Shown piece by piece: positions 52,301 to 60,671 of a stretch of DNA of 64,000 nucleotides. A program made the position numbers and the translations under genes. The notes under the pieces were generated by a model. It had not been told where the DNA came from. It saw nothing but the letters and a program-made list of their open reading frames with translations, and searched no databases. The stretch comes from Halichondria panicea (taxonomy: Eukaryota > Porifera > Demospongiae > Suberitida > Halichondriidae). Every line of letters begins with the position of its first letter. The stretch's first letter is position 1. The stretch is from assembly GCF_963675165.1 (NCBI RefSeq), contig NC_087378.1:5575205-5639204 (forward strand), in the 5' to 3' direction.

Positions 52301-55300
52301 GACAGGCATCCCAGAAACTCCTCCTGCTCCTCTCCCTCATACAGGGTCCTAGCAGGCCGGGAAGAGCAACTCAGTGACAGGTCGAATGTACAGGTTTTAG
52401 ATTTAATAAAAGAGATAAATGGATTGGCAACGGATCACATGCTCACATAAGCTGCATATAAAAGGCAGCTACATGTACTGAGTTAAGATACAGACGTGTT
52501 TCGCTCCCTAGCACCAGGAAAACTATTCATTGGCTGTTTTGGAGCCTTATTCCCAGGCCCTCCTTTTCTTGCTGCTGTCATACATGTAGATGCTGTAATA
52601 GTCAAGCTATCTCAACATAAAAAGAAGGTAGCAAAAAATGAAGAGACGAAATGAGGCAGCAAAGATAGAAATGGGCGCACGCATGTGTATTCATTCCTAT
52701 GGTGGACAATCAAAGGAGTGTCCTGGGAAGGTCTGGTTACATGGGGATACTTGGACAAGGGGTATATAGCATAGCGACACTCTACATGTATTGCTATGGT
52801 GGTCTAGTTACATGGGAATTCGGGATACTTGGACAAGGGGGTAGCATAGCGACACCCTACATACTGCCAAGAGTTCATTAGAGTTAGCTATTTCTATAAT
52901 TATGGTTGCATGGTGCACAATCCTGGGAAGGTCCTATAAGGGGTACTAAGATAATTATGGTTGGAATAGCCTGTACATAAATTATAATCAGGAAACATAG
53001 GATTCAGAGGATAGAGGGGAATAGTGTTGGCGTCACTAGACATGGTTGGGTTGTGATCCACAAGGATTTTTATGGACGTGGGGTATGTAGCCCACAATCG
53101 TGACGTAAGGTATCTCCCACGCATTAAGACACTGCCAAGGTACATGTAACACCAAGTACTGCAAGTCAGGGAACCAGTGAGGCCAGCTCTGGTGGCAGTA
53201 GCCCTCTGCTAAATGATAATGATGACAGATCTAAAGACACAAGAAATAATATTCTGATGTAGAATCTAAACACACAATCTAAACAAGCAGGGTATAGCTA
53301 GCTAGCTTGTATAACTGCTTGAAAATTTCCACTTTAAGTCCATGTTCAGGTTTGCAGGCTGCAGGCACACTATATTATAGCCGTAGATATCTACGTGGGC
53401 AGTCCAACATCTCTAGCTCTGCTCTTCACCCTTCTATCCTCATGCGACTTTGCGATACAAACTAGGCTCTCCTTTTTTCCTAACTCTACGTCTATTTCTT
53501 TCTTTATTCCTCCAAATTTTAATCGACTGTGATAAAGAACAGAAAAAAGAGAGCCTGTGTAGAGGCTAGACAATTCAGACCTTTCTCACTGCCCAGGTAT
53601 CATTTGAAAATGTGTTTTGATTGCTAGGAAGTAGCTAGAGGTACAAACCATGGGCGTTTCTGTACCTATACCTATCCCTATATTATAGCTAGAACTGCCT
53701 AAATAAAGTGTGTCTTCATAATTATAATTATGGCCTCGAGTACTAAATAGAAGTGAAAGTTCAGCAGCAGGATTTTCACCCCGACAAATAACGACAATCA
53801 CATGTTTCTTTTTTGTCTCTTGGGCCATTTTTCCCCATGTCACAGTAGGCAGCCTCGATTAAACTCCGGACGAAACGCGGAGGTGCTTAATGTTGCCAAT
53901 CCATTTCTCTCTTCTATCCATGGTTTTATATACTGTATACTCAGACAGCAGTATCCGGAACAAGCATGCAGCTGTAGTAGAACAGTGTGCGACTGAATAG
54001 TTGCACTAGCAATCTAAAACTAGCTAACCTCAAAGCTATCTAACTTGCAGCACTCTTGCTGGCTATAAAGCTACGTTGCTTGGAATGATTCCAAGCAACG
54101 TCAATGTATCTCAACTTTGTCCCGATATTAAGTAAGAGTGTCTCCTGTATTAGAATTTGCCCAGAAGTGTCCAGTGTCAGAAAATTCAGTGACGACCCCC
54201 GTTCCCAGGTGACCCCCGACACCGACCCTTTAGGAATTAGTCACCCCTGAAATGACACGTATAGAAAGAGAGTAGTAAGCTATATATGAAGTATAGATGA
54301 TGAGATCTACTGTGTCAGGCTAATAATATTATCAGCAGCTCAGACATCACCTAGCAGATTGCAGACAAACTGGATTTCGAAGGCCATTGTCGAGACGGAC
54401 ATTGCCTTTGGAGGCCTGCATGGAACTTGTTTGTTGTTGAAGTACATATAATATTATAGTGTCTGATATTAGCCTGACTGCTGCACACTTACATATAGTT
54501 TAGTGTCTTTCTACAGTACAAATATAATACTCTGGAGTATGTTACAGCAACTACAAGCTACACCAGATCCTCAGACAATCATTGATCTCCTCACCTGACA
54601 ATTTCGACTCTGTAACGATCCTTGTACCTTTCACATTAAGTGTCCATGCAGTCTATGTTTATAGTAACCTGACATTTCATTGTCAGAGCTACAGTATTTT
54701 CCCCTTCATGTTGAAAAATCATATTGAATTGACTACATGTATACATGTACATGTTATTGGGGGTGGGGGGCAACAAGAGATGGACATTGGAGGCCTGGAT
54801 AGAGTCTGAGCAGCTGCTATTAGCCTGACTGTCACTGCACTGCCCACAGTATTATTTCAGTATACAGTATAGTTAGCTTAGTATCATTCCTTTCGTTATT
54901 TGGGGTGTCACTGAATCCTCTGACACCGGGATAATCAGAATTGTCTAAGCGGCTCATGTTTTACCTAGAGGTAGAACATGCATTTTGTGTACCGTAAAAC
55001 CTCTGATTAAGGCGACACTTTTAAATGTTACGAAACCAGAGATCGCTTCTTTTGGAGGTTGAATAATTATGTTGAAGACCTCGTATCGCTTATTTAGAAG
55101 GTCGCATTTAATTAGAGGTAGCTCTACTCAGTCTAATTGCCTCAATTTCTAGACGCTTAAAAACGTGTATTTTCCAATGGGCTCCATTTAGGACGCGACA
55201 CTAAAATAATTGTCAACGCAGCTGTGTGGCTACTTTTAGAGGTAAGAAAATTACCTGGATACAATTATAAGCTCGAGGGTGTCGGAGGGTCGCTTTAATT

Positions 55301-55570
55301 AGATCGAGGTCTTAGGGGTAGGGTACATGTAATGTAGCTACCTAGACTCGCTGGCCAGCCCCATCATCACTTCTTGAGGATCCTCAAGAAGTGATGATGG
55401 GACTGGCCAGCGAGTCTAGTAGCTACCATGTACCACCAGAGAGTGACAGCATAGAGCTATAATTAGTATATATACCTGAGTATGGCTCCTAGCTGTCCCT
55501 CAGTGGCCTCTACCTCGTTGAGCAGGTGCTCATAGTGAGACACATCGAGCAACTCGACCTTGGTATCCAT
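37108..55570 (-). CDS. EXOC6: Exocyst complex component 6 (Sec15), complete
   Basis: Sec15 is the exocyst subunit that binds Rab GTPases on secretory vesicles and helps tether them to the plasma membrane. Coding exons: 55476-55570, 52183-52348, 51853-51991, 51182-51372, 49888-49947, 49649-49792, 49144-49227, 45669-45715, 44644-44812, 44404-44475, 44210-44259, 44084-44131, 43634-43849, 43471-43535, 43274-43320, 43081-43160, 42843-42897, 42127-42199, 41430-41539, 41150-41291, 40808-40887 and 40553-40674, then last exon 38553-38715 (805 aa) or 37108-37315 (820 aa). Every junction keeps phase; human EXOC6 is 804 aa. Diagnostic stretches are ERDIERMCNKNYQGFIESV, KEYYSALKTLELLEHTYLPR, DLIDFSPIYRCLHIHSVL, FFVVEDTVLHTSQSLV, GYGFEVDKLYEVLLEIR and TAARLYGVATFK. 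An N-terminal coiled-coil region precedes the all-helical Sec15 C-terminal domain. Confidence 0.95.
37496..37701. mobile_element. CAGGGTGTCATAC element, 5-bp duplication
   Basis: A 206-bp unit starting CAGGGTGTCATACAGGGGGG and ending CCTGTATGACACCCTG, exact reversed ends over 14 bp. It is flanked by AATAG (37491-37495 and 37702-37706). It is non-coding and lies between the two alternative last exons of EXOC6. It is a shorter relative of 27674-27974. Confidence 0.85.
38553..38715 (-). CDS. EXOC6: EXOC6 last exon, form A
   Basis: Acceptor TGCATTAG|GTTGAAAG. The exon encodes (K)LKEAGDKKKKLFNIKSSSKK...YYEMVLRKLQDYIALETD and ends MINS-stop. Position and length match the end of animal EXOC6 (KxxDTSKKxNxFxxFRKxxRDKxKLIETVVKQLRxLV), so this is probably the ancestral exon. 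It completes the Lys codon begun (AA) by the exon ending at 40553. Confidence 0.88.
39130..40020 (+). mobile_element. ATGCCTTGG-type element interrupted by another element
   Basis: 39130 to about 39447 matches the left part of 45812-46370 (ATGCCTTGGTGTGTGCATGT, a GT run at 39177-39201, then up to CTGCACTAGAACGCTAGCTA). At 39448 the sequence switches to TAGCCTCCTTCAC..., a copy of the 796-1379 element lasting to about 39912. The outer element resumes at about 39925 (CCATTCATTTTAGAC...GGTCGATCATTACTCACTC). The order shows the younger element landing in the older, with the right end of the inserted copy lost. Confidence 0.72.
40989..41087. repeat. 99-bp palindrome in EXOC6 intron
   Basis: CAATGAACTGAAGACCACAC...AGCACATGACATAC faces its reverse complement ending at 41087. 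The left arm has an extra internal duplication of CAATCCCAGCACATGACATA. Cruciform-capable and non-coding. Confidence 0.8.
41722..41801. repeat. 80-bp palindrome in EXOC6 intron
   Basis: ATTATCACTCGTCTGTGCCA...GCACTCGTG mirrored by its reverse complement ending GACGAGTGATAAT, with one or two mismatches. A further direct copy of the left arm lies just upstream (about 41684-41720). Non-coding. Confidence 0.8.
42254..42790 (+). mobile_element. ATGCCTTGG-type element
   Basis: Starts TTATGGCTTGGTGCGCATGC and ends near TTTGACACCTTCACTGAGGC and CATCGCGGTGCTTTTTATTC. The inner blocks (GACTGCTACAGCTGCTCAAA, GGCTTCTAGCCTTGTTTT, GAGTGTTGCTACTCTACTTA, GGTCATCATTACCCACTC) keep the same order as 45812-46370. 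Non-coding and lying in EXOC6 intron 17, between the exons 42843-42897 and 42127-42199. Confidence 0.75.
45249..45648. mobile_element. 400-bp inverted-repeat element
   Basis: The left arm AGAGGAGATTGGAAGGATGT...GATCACGTGCAAAA...AAATGTGCTGAGTCGGCGCT pairs with the right arm read backwards over about 80 bp with several mismatches. No clear target duplication. Non-coding, in the EXOC6 intron between exons 9 and 8. Confidence 0.7.
45812..46370 (+). mobile_element. ATGCCTTGG-type element, best full copy
   Basis: About 560 bp: left end TATGCCTTGGTGTGCATGCG, right end CTCCACCGAGGCATCAACAC followed by CCGCGATGCTTCC. The ends share an ATGCCTYGG / CCGAGGCAT inverted motif. The internal TGTGTGTCTGTCTGTGTAGA run is the place where sister copies carry long GT runs. 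No open frame. Copies at 26272, 29336-29956, 39130 and 42254. It lies in EXOC6 intron 7. Confidence 0.78.
46420..46750. repeat. Repeat shared in reverse with 58920-59230
   Basis: Contains ATGCCTCTCGCCATGTTATG, TTTCTATAATAAATTTTACA, CTATATAAACTCACCGAGAA and CATGCATCTATTGTTGTTAT. The same blocks occur in reverse order and strand at 58920-59230. A partial second copy (CATGCATATTGTTATCTATA) follows at about 46697. Non-coding. The parent element is not resolved. Confidence 0.6.
46735..47450 (-). repeat. Two reversed ATGCCTCGAGG repeat copies
   Basis: 46735-47015 and 47155-47450 both read, on the minus strand, TATGCCTCGAGG(C/T)GTAGCCG, CACGAGGGATACGG, GCTGACTG, a GT/CTGT run, AACTG, GGCTTCTAGCCACGTTCT and TGAAGGCTGTTGC. 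They are in the same orientation and separated by about 140 bp. Non-coding, in EXOC6 intron 7. Confidence 0.72.
47455..48935. mobile_element. About 1.5-kb unit with 100-bp inverted ends
   Basis: GCTTCCATTGGACCACCACC...AAATATGTTAAGCATGGAAC (47457-47560) is matched in reverse by GTTCCACGCCTAACATATTT...GGTGGTGGTCCAATGGAAGC (48831-48932). Open frames inside (for example 48141-48497) look accidental. A diverged direct repeat covers 48290-48760. A hairpin of the CAGGCCTTC..GAAGGCCTG type lies at 47910-47935. Transposase not seen. Confidence 0.6.
50028..51060. mobile_element. About 1-kb unit with inverted ends
   Basis: ATTTTGCTGAGCTGGCACAC (50072-50092) faces GTGTGCCAGCTCAGCAAAAT (about 51000-51019). 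Outside these, TTGCTCTTCGAATTCCCAC and its weaker reverse partner extend the arms. It contains no supported gene. It lies in EXOC6 intron 4 and ends about 120 bp from the exon at 51182-51372. Confidence 0.55.
51375..51394 (-). promoter_or_regulatory. EXOC6: C20 pyrimidine tract at EXOC6 splice acceptor
   Basis: Twenty consecutive G on the plus strand (C on the coding strand) stand one base before the AG used by the exon 51182-51372. The acceptor therefore reads CCCC(20)-AG with no T. It is also a likely slippage site. A decayed copy end of the CAGGGTGTCATAC family with GGATATCCCCCC lies in the same intron at 51726. Confidence 0.8.
55343..55418. mobile_element. 76-bp palindromic TAG..CTA element, 9-bp duplication
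   Basis: TAGACTCGCTGGCCAGCCCC...TTGAGGATCCTCAA...GGCCAGCGAGTCTA is an almost perfect palindrome (one mismatch between the 38-bp arms). It is flanked by exact GTAGCTACC on both sides (55334-55342 and 55419-55427). Only ends remain. It lies in EXOC6 intron 1, about 58 bp from the first coding exon. Confidence 0.9.
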
Positions 55571-56241
55571 AGTTCACCACCGGACCACAGCAGAATACTT
55601 ACTTGACATTCTTTGTACTTTTCTTTGCAAATGGCCACACCCGGTGTCATAAAATTTTAGGCCCCCCCGGGCCTAGAATTTTAACATTTTAGGCCCCCTC
55701 TTAAAATTTTAGGCCCCCCATTAACAGCGCAACAGCGGTAACATTTGTGACAGTGCATTCTCAAAATACACCAATCAGTCTTCTATGGTCTTCACAGTCT
55801 ATGCATGCAGTGCCAGTTACTGAATGCAGCTCTCCTCACACACACACATTTCATGCATGTACCACTGGTCTCACAGCCATCACACTGCACCATGTCAGTC
55901 TATGACCTCATGCAGCATGAAGCACATAGGTGCCAACTGTCCCGAATTGGTCAGGACTGTCCAAGATTACCCTTGTCCCGAAAGGAAACTGCTATTCACC
56001 TCAGATATCCCGGATTTTAAGGTTGCTGCTTCTGAGCTGGGTTACTAAGCTCCAAAAGGCTTATCAAGCCTGAAACTACTGCATGCTTTAATCTTCAAAC
56101 AATGAACAAAAACAGCTTTACACAAGAAACTTAGTTTATATAGCAAGGGCATATGAGAGAAGCGCCCTTGTACTATGATACAGTCTAATAAGTGGGCGGG
56201 GCTCACTTGCTTGCATTCTTATTACATGTATATGTACTGTG
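55571..56241. promoter_or_regulatory. Upstream region of EXOC6
   Basis: It precedes the EXOC6 start at 55570 and should contain its promoter and 5' untranslated region. Runs of GGCCCCCC / TTTTAGGCC at 55660-55722 form a short repeated C-rich block. Open frames at 55805-56048 lack support. No other gene is seen. Confidence 0.4.
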
Positions 56242-56395
56242 ATTCCACCATAGCCTCGATCCCAGGCCGATCCGTCTCTAATTGAACGCTAGGTCGCCTC
56301 CTCGGCCTGGTATTGATTGTATCTGGGCGTGTATCTGGGCGTGACTTCGTTATTATTATTAGTCCATGTGGTCAAATGAAAATTGAATAAAATTA

Positions 56396-57011
56396 ATGAT
56401 GGCTTCTAAGTTTGTTCTTTGTAGGTTATGTTGCAGCACTGATGCCATACAAAACAGAAGATATAAACATTTGTTCAGCAGTAAGGCTCTCAAAGAAGAT
56501 ATTCCAGGGAGGCTCAGTCTTGCATTGGATCTGCCTGTTAGTGATTCAGATGGCCTGTCAAAGATTGTCTGTCTTTCTTGTATCAAGAAGATAGAGTCCA
56601 TAGAGGTGTTCAGGCTCCTGGCCAGACGTAGCTACCAGAAACAAGTGTCCAAAGAGCAGCTCCCTAGTAGTCCAGTAAGATCAGCCCCTAAGAAAAGGAC
56701 TAAGGACACGAGTGGTTCCGACGCATCTCCTTTCACTGTGAGCTCACGTCCATCAGCAAAGAGGAGTACCATCGGGGTTCGAGGAAAAAGGCTTGCTTTT
56801 ACTCCTGCACAAAGTAGGAAATTTTTAATGTGATAGTGTTGTAAATAAAATTATTTTTTTAGCTCACATTGATGGTCCACATAATGCCAGTGCCTCGACA
56901 TCATCTGCAATCGCTGTGGAGCTAGAGGGTAGGTCAGAAACTATCCAGTTTGCAGCCAACATTGGAGCACCAGGAGGGGCAAATGCTCTAAGCTCACCTA
57001 GGTGTGCATAG
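56396..57011 (+). CDS. ZAD-type zinc-finger protein, truncated, in mobile element
   Basis: Exon 1 56396-56813 and exon 2 56863-57011 join in phase (CAA A|CT CAC) for 188 aa. Residues about 8-72 fit the ZAD fold: CRLC at the start, HLFS, three helices with IPGRLSLALDLPVSDSDGL, and CLSC about 50 residues later, giving the C2..C2 zinc site. A basic Ser-rich stretch follows (PKKRTKDTSG, GKRLAFTP). ZAD domains are protein-binding or dimerising modules, usually ahead of DNA-binding zinc fingers; none follow here. The last 20 or so residues (AANIGAPGGANAL) read through the antisense of the helicase gene, so the natural C-terminus is missing. The paralogue in the element at 60672 is decayed. Confidence 0.68.
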
Positions 57012-57595
57012 GCAGGACGAAAGTCAGAGCTCCTACAGAACATACATAATAATCACAACGGGAGTTATTAATAACTTACCACTTGTAAACACAGTGTGCT
57101 TCGTCCACAGCTATTGCCACTAAAGAGGAATTGAGTGGAGGCTCTAGTAATAGCATCCTCCAACGATAGTCTTCAACAACAGCCTCTGGGGCAGTGAACA
57201 GCAGACGGTACTTTCCATCCGACACATCTTTGTTAGTGGCAACAAGACTTCTGTCGATTCCCTTATTACTACTGAGGATGGCAGCAGAAACACCTCTAGT
57301 GTTCAGACTCCTGGTCAATCATGAGAGACACAAGGGGAGAGATGACAAGAACTACACTTCTGGCGACAAGAGGACCCTTAGTCCTACCAAGCTTGTAGTC
57401 CATCAAGAAGGGTAGCAATTGATAGCACAGAGACTTGCCATACCCAGTTGGGAACCACACAAAAACGTCCCTTCCTTCTGACAGGAGCTTGAGAGCACGG
57501 ACCTGCTGTTCCTTGAGGATCAGTCCTTCTTGCTTCACACAAGACAGTGCATACGCTAATGCTTCTTGGATATCAAAAGACGTTGAAATTGCCAT
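56950..57595 (-). pseudogene. RecQ-family helicase fragment in mobile element
   Basis: Starts MAISTSFDIQEALAYALSC at 57595. Motif 0 is LKEQQVRAL, motif I (Walker A) FPTGYGKSLCYQ, motif Ia VISPLVSLMIDQ and motif II VDEAHCVYKW. An intron (57079 down to 57033) follows, then SDFRPAYAHLGELRAFAPPG and the start of the motif III region (PMLAA), where recognisable helicase stops at about 56950. A frame change between LMIDQ and SLNTRGVSAAIL (57304-57310) breaks the frame. Motifs IV-VI, the RQC and the HRDC regions are absent. The order of motifs identifies superfamily 2, RecQ type (3'-5' DNA unwinding in complete members). This copy cannot encode an active enzyme. Confidence 0.85.
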
Positions 57596-57821
57596 AGTAG
57601 TAGCTAGCTAGCTTTACGGAGCTATTCATGAGATTACAATTACTTTTACGGAGTAGGTGCTCATACATACACCATTAGTGTTAAGTCGCTCAGGAATTCG
57701 CTCTTTTTTAGCGAATACCTGAGCGAGGTGGAGCCAATAAGAGCACGCCCAGATACACGCCCCAGGCCGAGGAGGCGACCTAGCGTTCAATTAGAGACGG
57801 ATCGGCCTGGGATCGAGGCTA

Positions 57822-58336
57822 ATTCCACCATAGATACAACAGTTTCTCTCTTGACTTCTATATCTATGATTCCAAATTACTTGAGAGCTGAGCCAGTGAT
57901 GCTATTGGAGCATCCCCACAACAATTTACATCTTCTATGTAGGAAAACATGGAGGAAGATATGTATTGTTGTCTTTGCACTGAAAATTGTGTGCTTTATA
58001 CTTTATAATTATTGTGAATTCACAAAATTTTGCCTCCTTTGGCGACCAGCCGCTTGGGGATAACGCCGCCATGTTTTGTCTTGAAATTTGGCTGAGAAAG
58101 TAAGTTGCAAATATGGCGATATAGCTATGCACAACATCGATTGTCTTACAGGCAGATCCAACATTGCAGAGCTGCATCAAAGCATTTAACTCTTATAGGT
58201 ATAAGCATGAGTAACTTGAAAGGTAAATCTTCCTTCACTTTGATAGAATAATAATGCAAACAATTTTGCTACTTTGATACAGAGTCTTTGCATGCATGCA
58301 GTCTCTTTGATGCTTTGTATATATAACTAATAGAGC
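57822..58336. other. Stretch between mobile elements
   Basis: Starts with the right copy of the 9-bp target repeat. Open frames at 57728-58063 and 57935-58180 partly overlap the element end and show no family resemblance. I see no gene here. Confidence 0.4.
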
Positions 58337-58483
58337 CATAGATGTAGGAGAGAGGGATTGGAAACGGAAGTGGGCCTCGGAAAACATCCGCGCCTCGCTT
58401 TCTTGTCTTCTTTTCTTGCCTCAAATGAGGAAAACTCATTATGCCTCGAGGCGTAGCCGCACGAGGGATACGGTAAAGCTGAC

Positions 58484-58521
<38 letters not shown>

Positions 58522-60664
58522 TGTCTGTGTGTGTGTCTGTTCCAGCTGTAACTGCTCAACGGTTGCAATGCGACGAAAGCTAACAGCTTCTATAGGCTTC
58601 TAGCCACAATCTCTTGGATTTTGATTCGTGGATTAGCAAACTAAAGCTTCTTTCTCGAGTTATGGCTAGTTTGACTCACATTGAAGGCTGTTGCAGTCTC
58701 TTCAGAATCTTTCATAGCATCATCTGTCCGCACAAACTTTCTATTCAACATATGAGTTAGCCTTGCACTAAAGCGCTAGCTTTTTGTTAGCTACAATACT
58801 CAGAAAATATCTGTTAAAACAGCTACCTATGGATGTAATGCGCATGCGCGCTCATTCCCCATGTGTGAGAAAATAATATCCAAGATAGATCCAGATCCTC
58901 CTGGCAGAATCATCTTTGTCTTGAGGGCCTGGTAAGCCACAAAACACTACCATATAACAATATAGATAACAATATGCATGTACACAGGTCTTTTCTTCTT
59001 AGATATTATATACACTGAACTATAGATCCTGGAAGAATCAATTTTCTTCTTTCTTGAGGTCAATAACAACAATAGATGCATGTCAATAAGTCTATTCTTC
59101 TCAGTGACTTTATATAGATAAGCTAACTTTAATATAAAATTCATTATAGAAACTAATATAACACTCTAATACTTTTCAGCGAAAGCAAAAACATGGCGAG
59201 AGGCATTAGCACAGCGCCAGCTTGAACACTAGTTGTAAGCGGTGAAAGAAGAGGGAAAGAGACTCAATTAACAGTGCATTGGTACATGGTAATAGTAAGG
59301 AGAATGTGCAGAGCTATATAGTGGTATTGGATACTTGTTTCACAGTAGATATAAAATCATCAGAGGATGCTTAGTTCCCTGAAATTGTGAATGTATTTGT
59401 GACTGTCAGAGGCTTCTCTTTTGCTGCCAACTTAAACTTAAATGAAAAAGAAAACCATCAAGAAGTCCACTAGTTTGAGGCAATAACCATGATCATTCAC
59501 ACGACAAGATACATAATACACCATGTAACTTTCTTAATTGTTTTCACTTTTGATGAATCAGTTGTACGAAGTTTCTATATATACTAGGCTGGTGAGCGTA
59601 CATTTCAATTTCCAATTCATTAAGTATAATTACATACACTTGGAGACAGCAAAACACTCCACAGCACTGCCAGTTGCTTTCTAAGTGTAAAACGAGTGGG
59701 ATCAAACCGAACATTAACAACTTACACGATAAAAATGATTATTACAGCTATAATTATGATTAGTTTAGCACTCTATCAGACAGTCTTAGATGGAGAGAAG
59801 CTGGTGAGGTATACAAGAGTGTATATATAGCCGGAACACATTTACGAGGGCAGTGACGTGTAGGGGTGTAGAGAGGAGGGGTATTCTTCGGTATTCTTCT
59901 GTCTTCTTTTCTTCAGCGTACTCAGTACGTTTTGGCTTGCGAGGTATTGCTATATAAAATATAGATGAAACAGCATTTGTAGTAGTTAAATATCTCGGGC
60001 CTACAGGCCCTTCACCACAATCTACTACCGGGCCAATAACAATTGTGAGGTAAAAATAGGTGACTACACATTCATGCACACAAAAGCTATACATCCACCT
60101 GATCCAAAACTAATGCTCTTGGGGTGATCACCAATCATAAGGGAATGTATACCTAAAATTAAAATTTCTGTAACGCTTAGCATATTCCCAAAAAAGGGAT
60201 CTTTAGTGGTGCTCTTTAATTCAACTTTTTTCTAGCACTAAATTCTACCAGCTGATGTATGACTAATTTTCTTTGGCTTGGGGTGATACCACATGATTTA
60301 CCAACAAGCATATTGAAGTATACGACCTAAACATTAATCATTTCAGAGAAAAAGGGATAAATGTGTACAATACAAGATTAAACTTACCTAAATTCAATGA
60401 AGAAGATAGTTGCAACGGTAAATAGAGCTTGAATAATGGTTATTCACTATCTATATAAAGCACAGTTGCACTGGATACTGGAAAACTTGACAGAATACTA
60501 GTGACGACTCATAAAATCCTAGATTTGCAATAATCTCAGTTACCCGCGAGGTTACTGGGGAATAAATTAGCCCTCATTAAGCGAGGCGAGGATGTTTATC
60601 GAGGTCATATGTGAAGTACATTGAAATCTACTTCCGTTTCCAATCCCTCTCTCCTACATCTATG
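58337..60664. mobile_element. 2.3-kb element with 35-bp identical inverted ends
   Basis: CATAGATGTAGGAGAGAGGG at 58337 continues to GGATTGGAAACGGAAGT, and the right end (60630-60664) is its exact reverse complement over 35 bp. GCGCCTCGC / GCGAGGCG words lie further in on both sides. Inside are an ATGCCTCGAGG repeat copy with a long GT run (58438-58800) and the 58920-59230 repeat. No transposase frame and no clear target duplication. Single or decayed ends of the same type occur at 17752, 22330, 24070, 48151 and 53900. Confidence 0.72.
58438..58800 (+). repeat. ATGCCTCGAGG repeat copy with long GT microsatellite
   Basis: TTATGCCTCGAGGCGTAGCC, ACGAGGGATACGGTAAAGCT, (GT)n with CTGTCTGT interruptions at about 58486-58540, GTTGCAATGCGACGAAAGCT and GGCTTCTAGCCACAATCTCT. 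Same block order as 28870-29170. Nested within 58337-60664. Confidence 0.78.
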
Positions 60665-60671
60665 CTCAGAC

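Larger units (their letters stand above)
56251..57821. mobile_element. ZAD + RecQ helicase DNA element, 1571 bp
   Basis: Flanked by exact 9-bp repeats ATTCCACCA (56242-56250 and 57822-57830). Inverted ends start TAGCCTCGATCCCAGGCCGA and match for about 60 bp. Each has an internal CAGGCCG..CGGCCTG stem enclosing ACGCTAGGTCGCC, followed by (T)GGGCGTG repeats. A second hairpin (CTCAGG.ATTCGCT..AGCGAATACCTGAG) sits at 57689-57722. Two genes converge inside: a ZAD zinc-finger gene (plus, from 56396) and a RecQ helicase gene (minus, from 57595). Both are truncated at a junction near 56940-56955, so this looks like an internal deletion of a larger element. The duplication length would fit Mutator-like elements, but no transposase is left to test this. 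Confidence 0.9.

Noticed and set aside
57728..58063. 111-codon plus-strand frame at the right end of the ZAD/RecQ element
   Set aside because: Its first third is the transposon end read as protein (Arg/Pro-rich), and the rest has no similarity I recognise.
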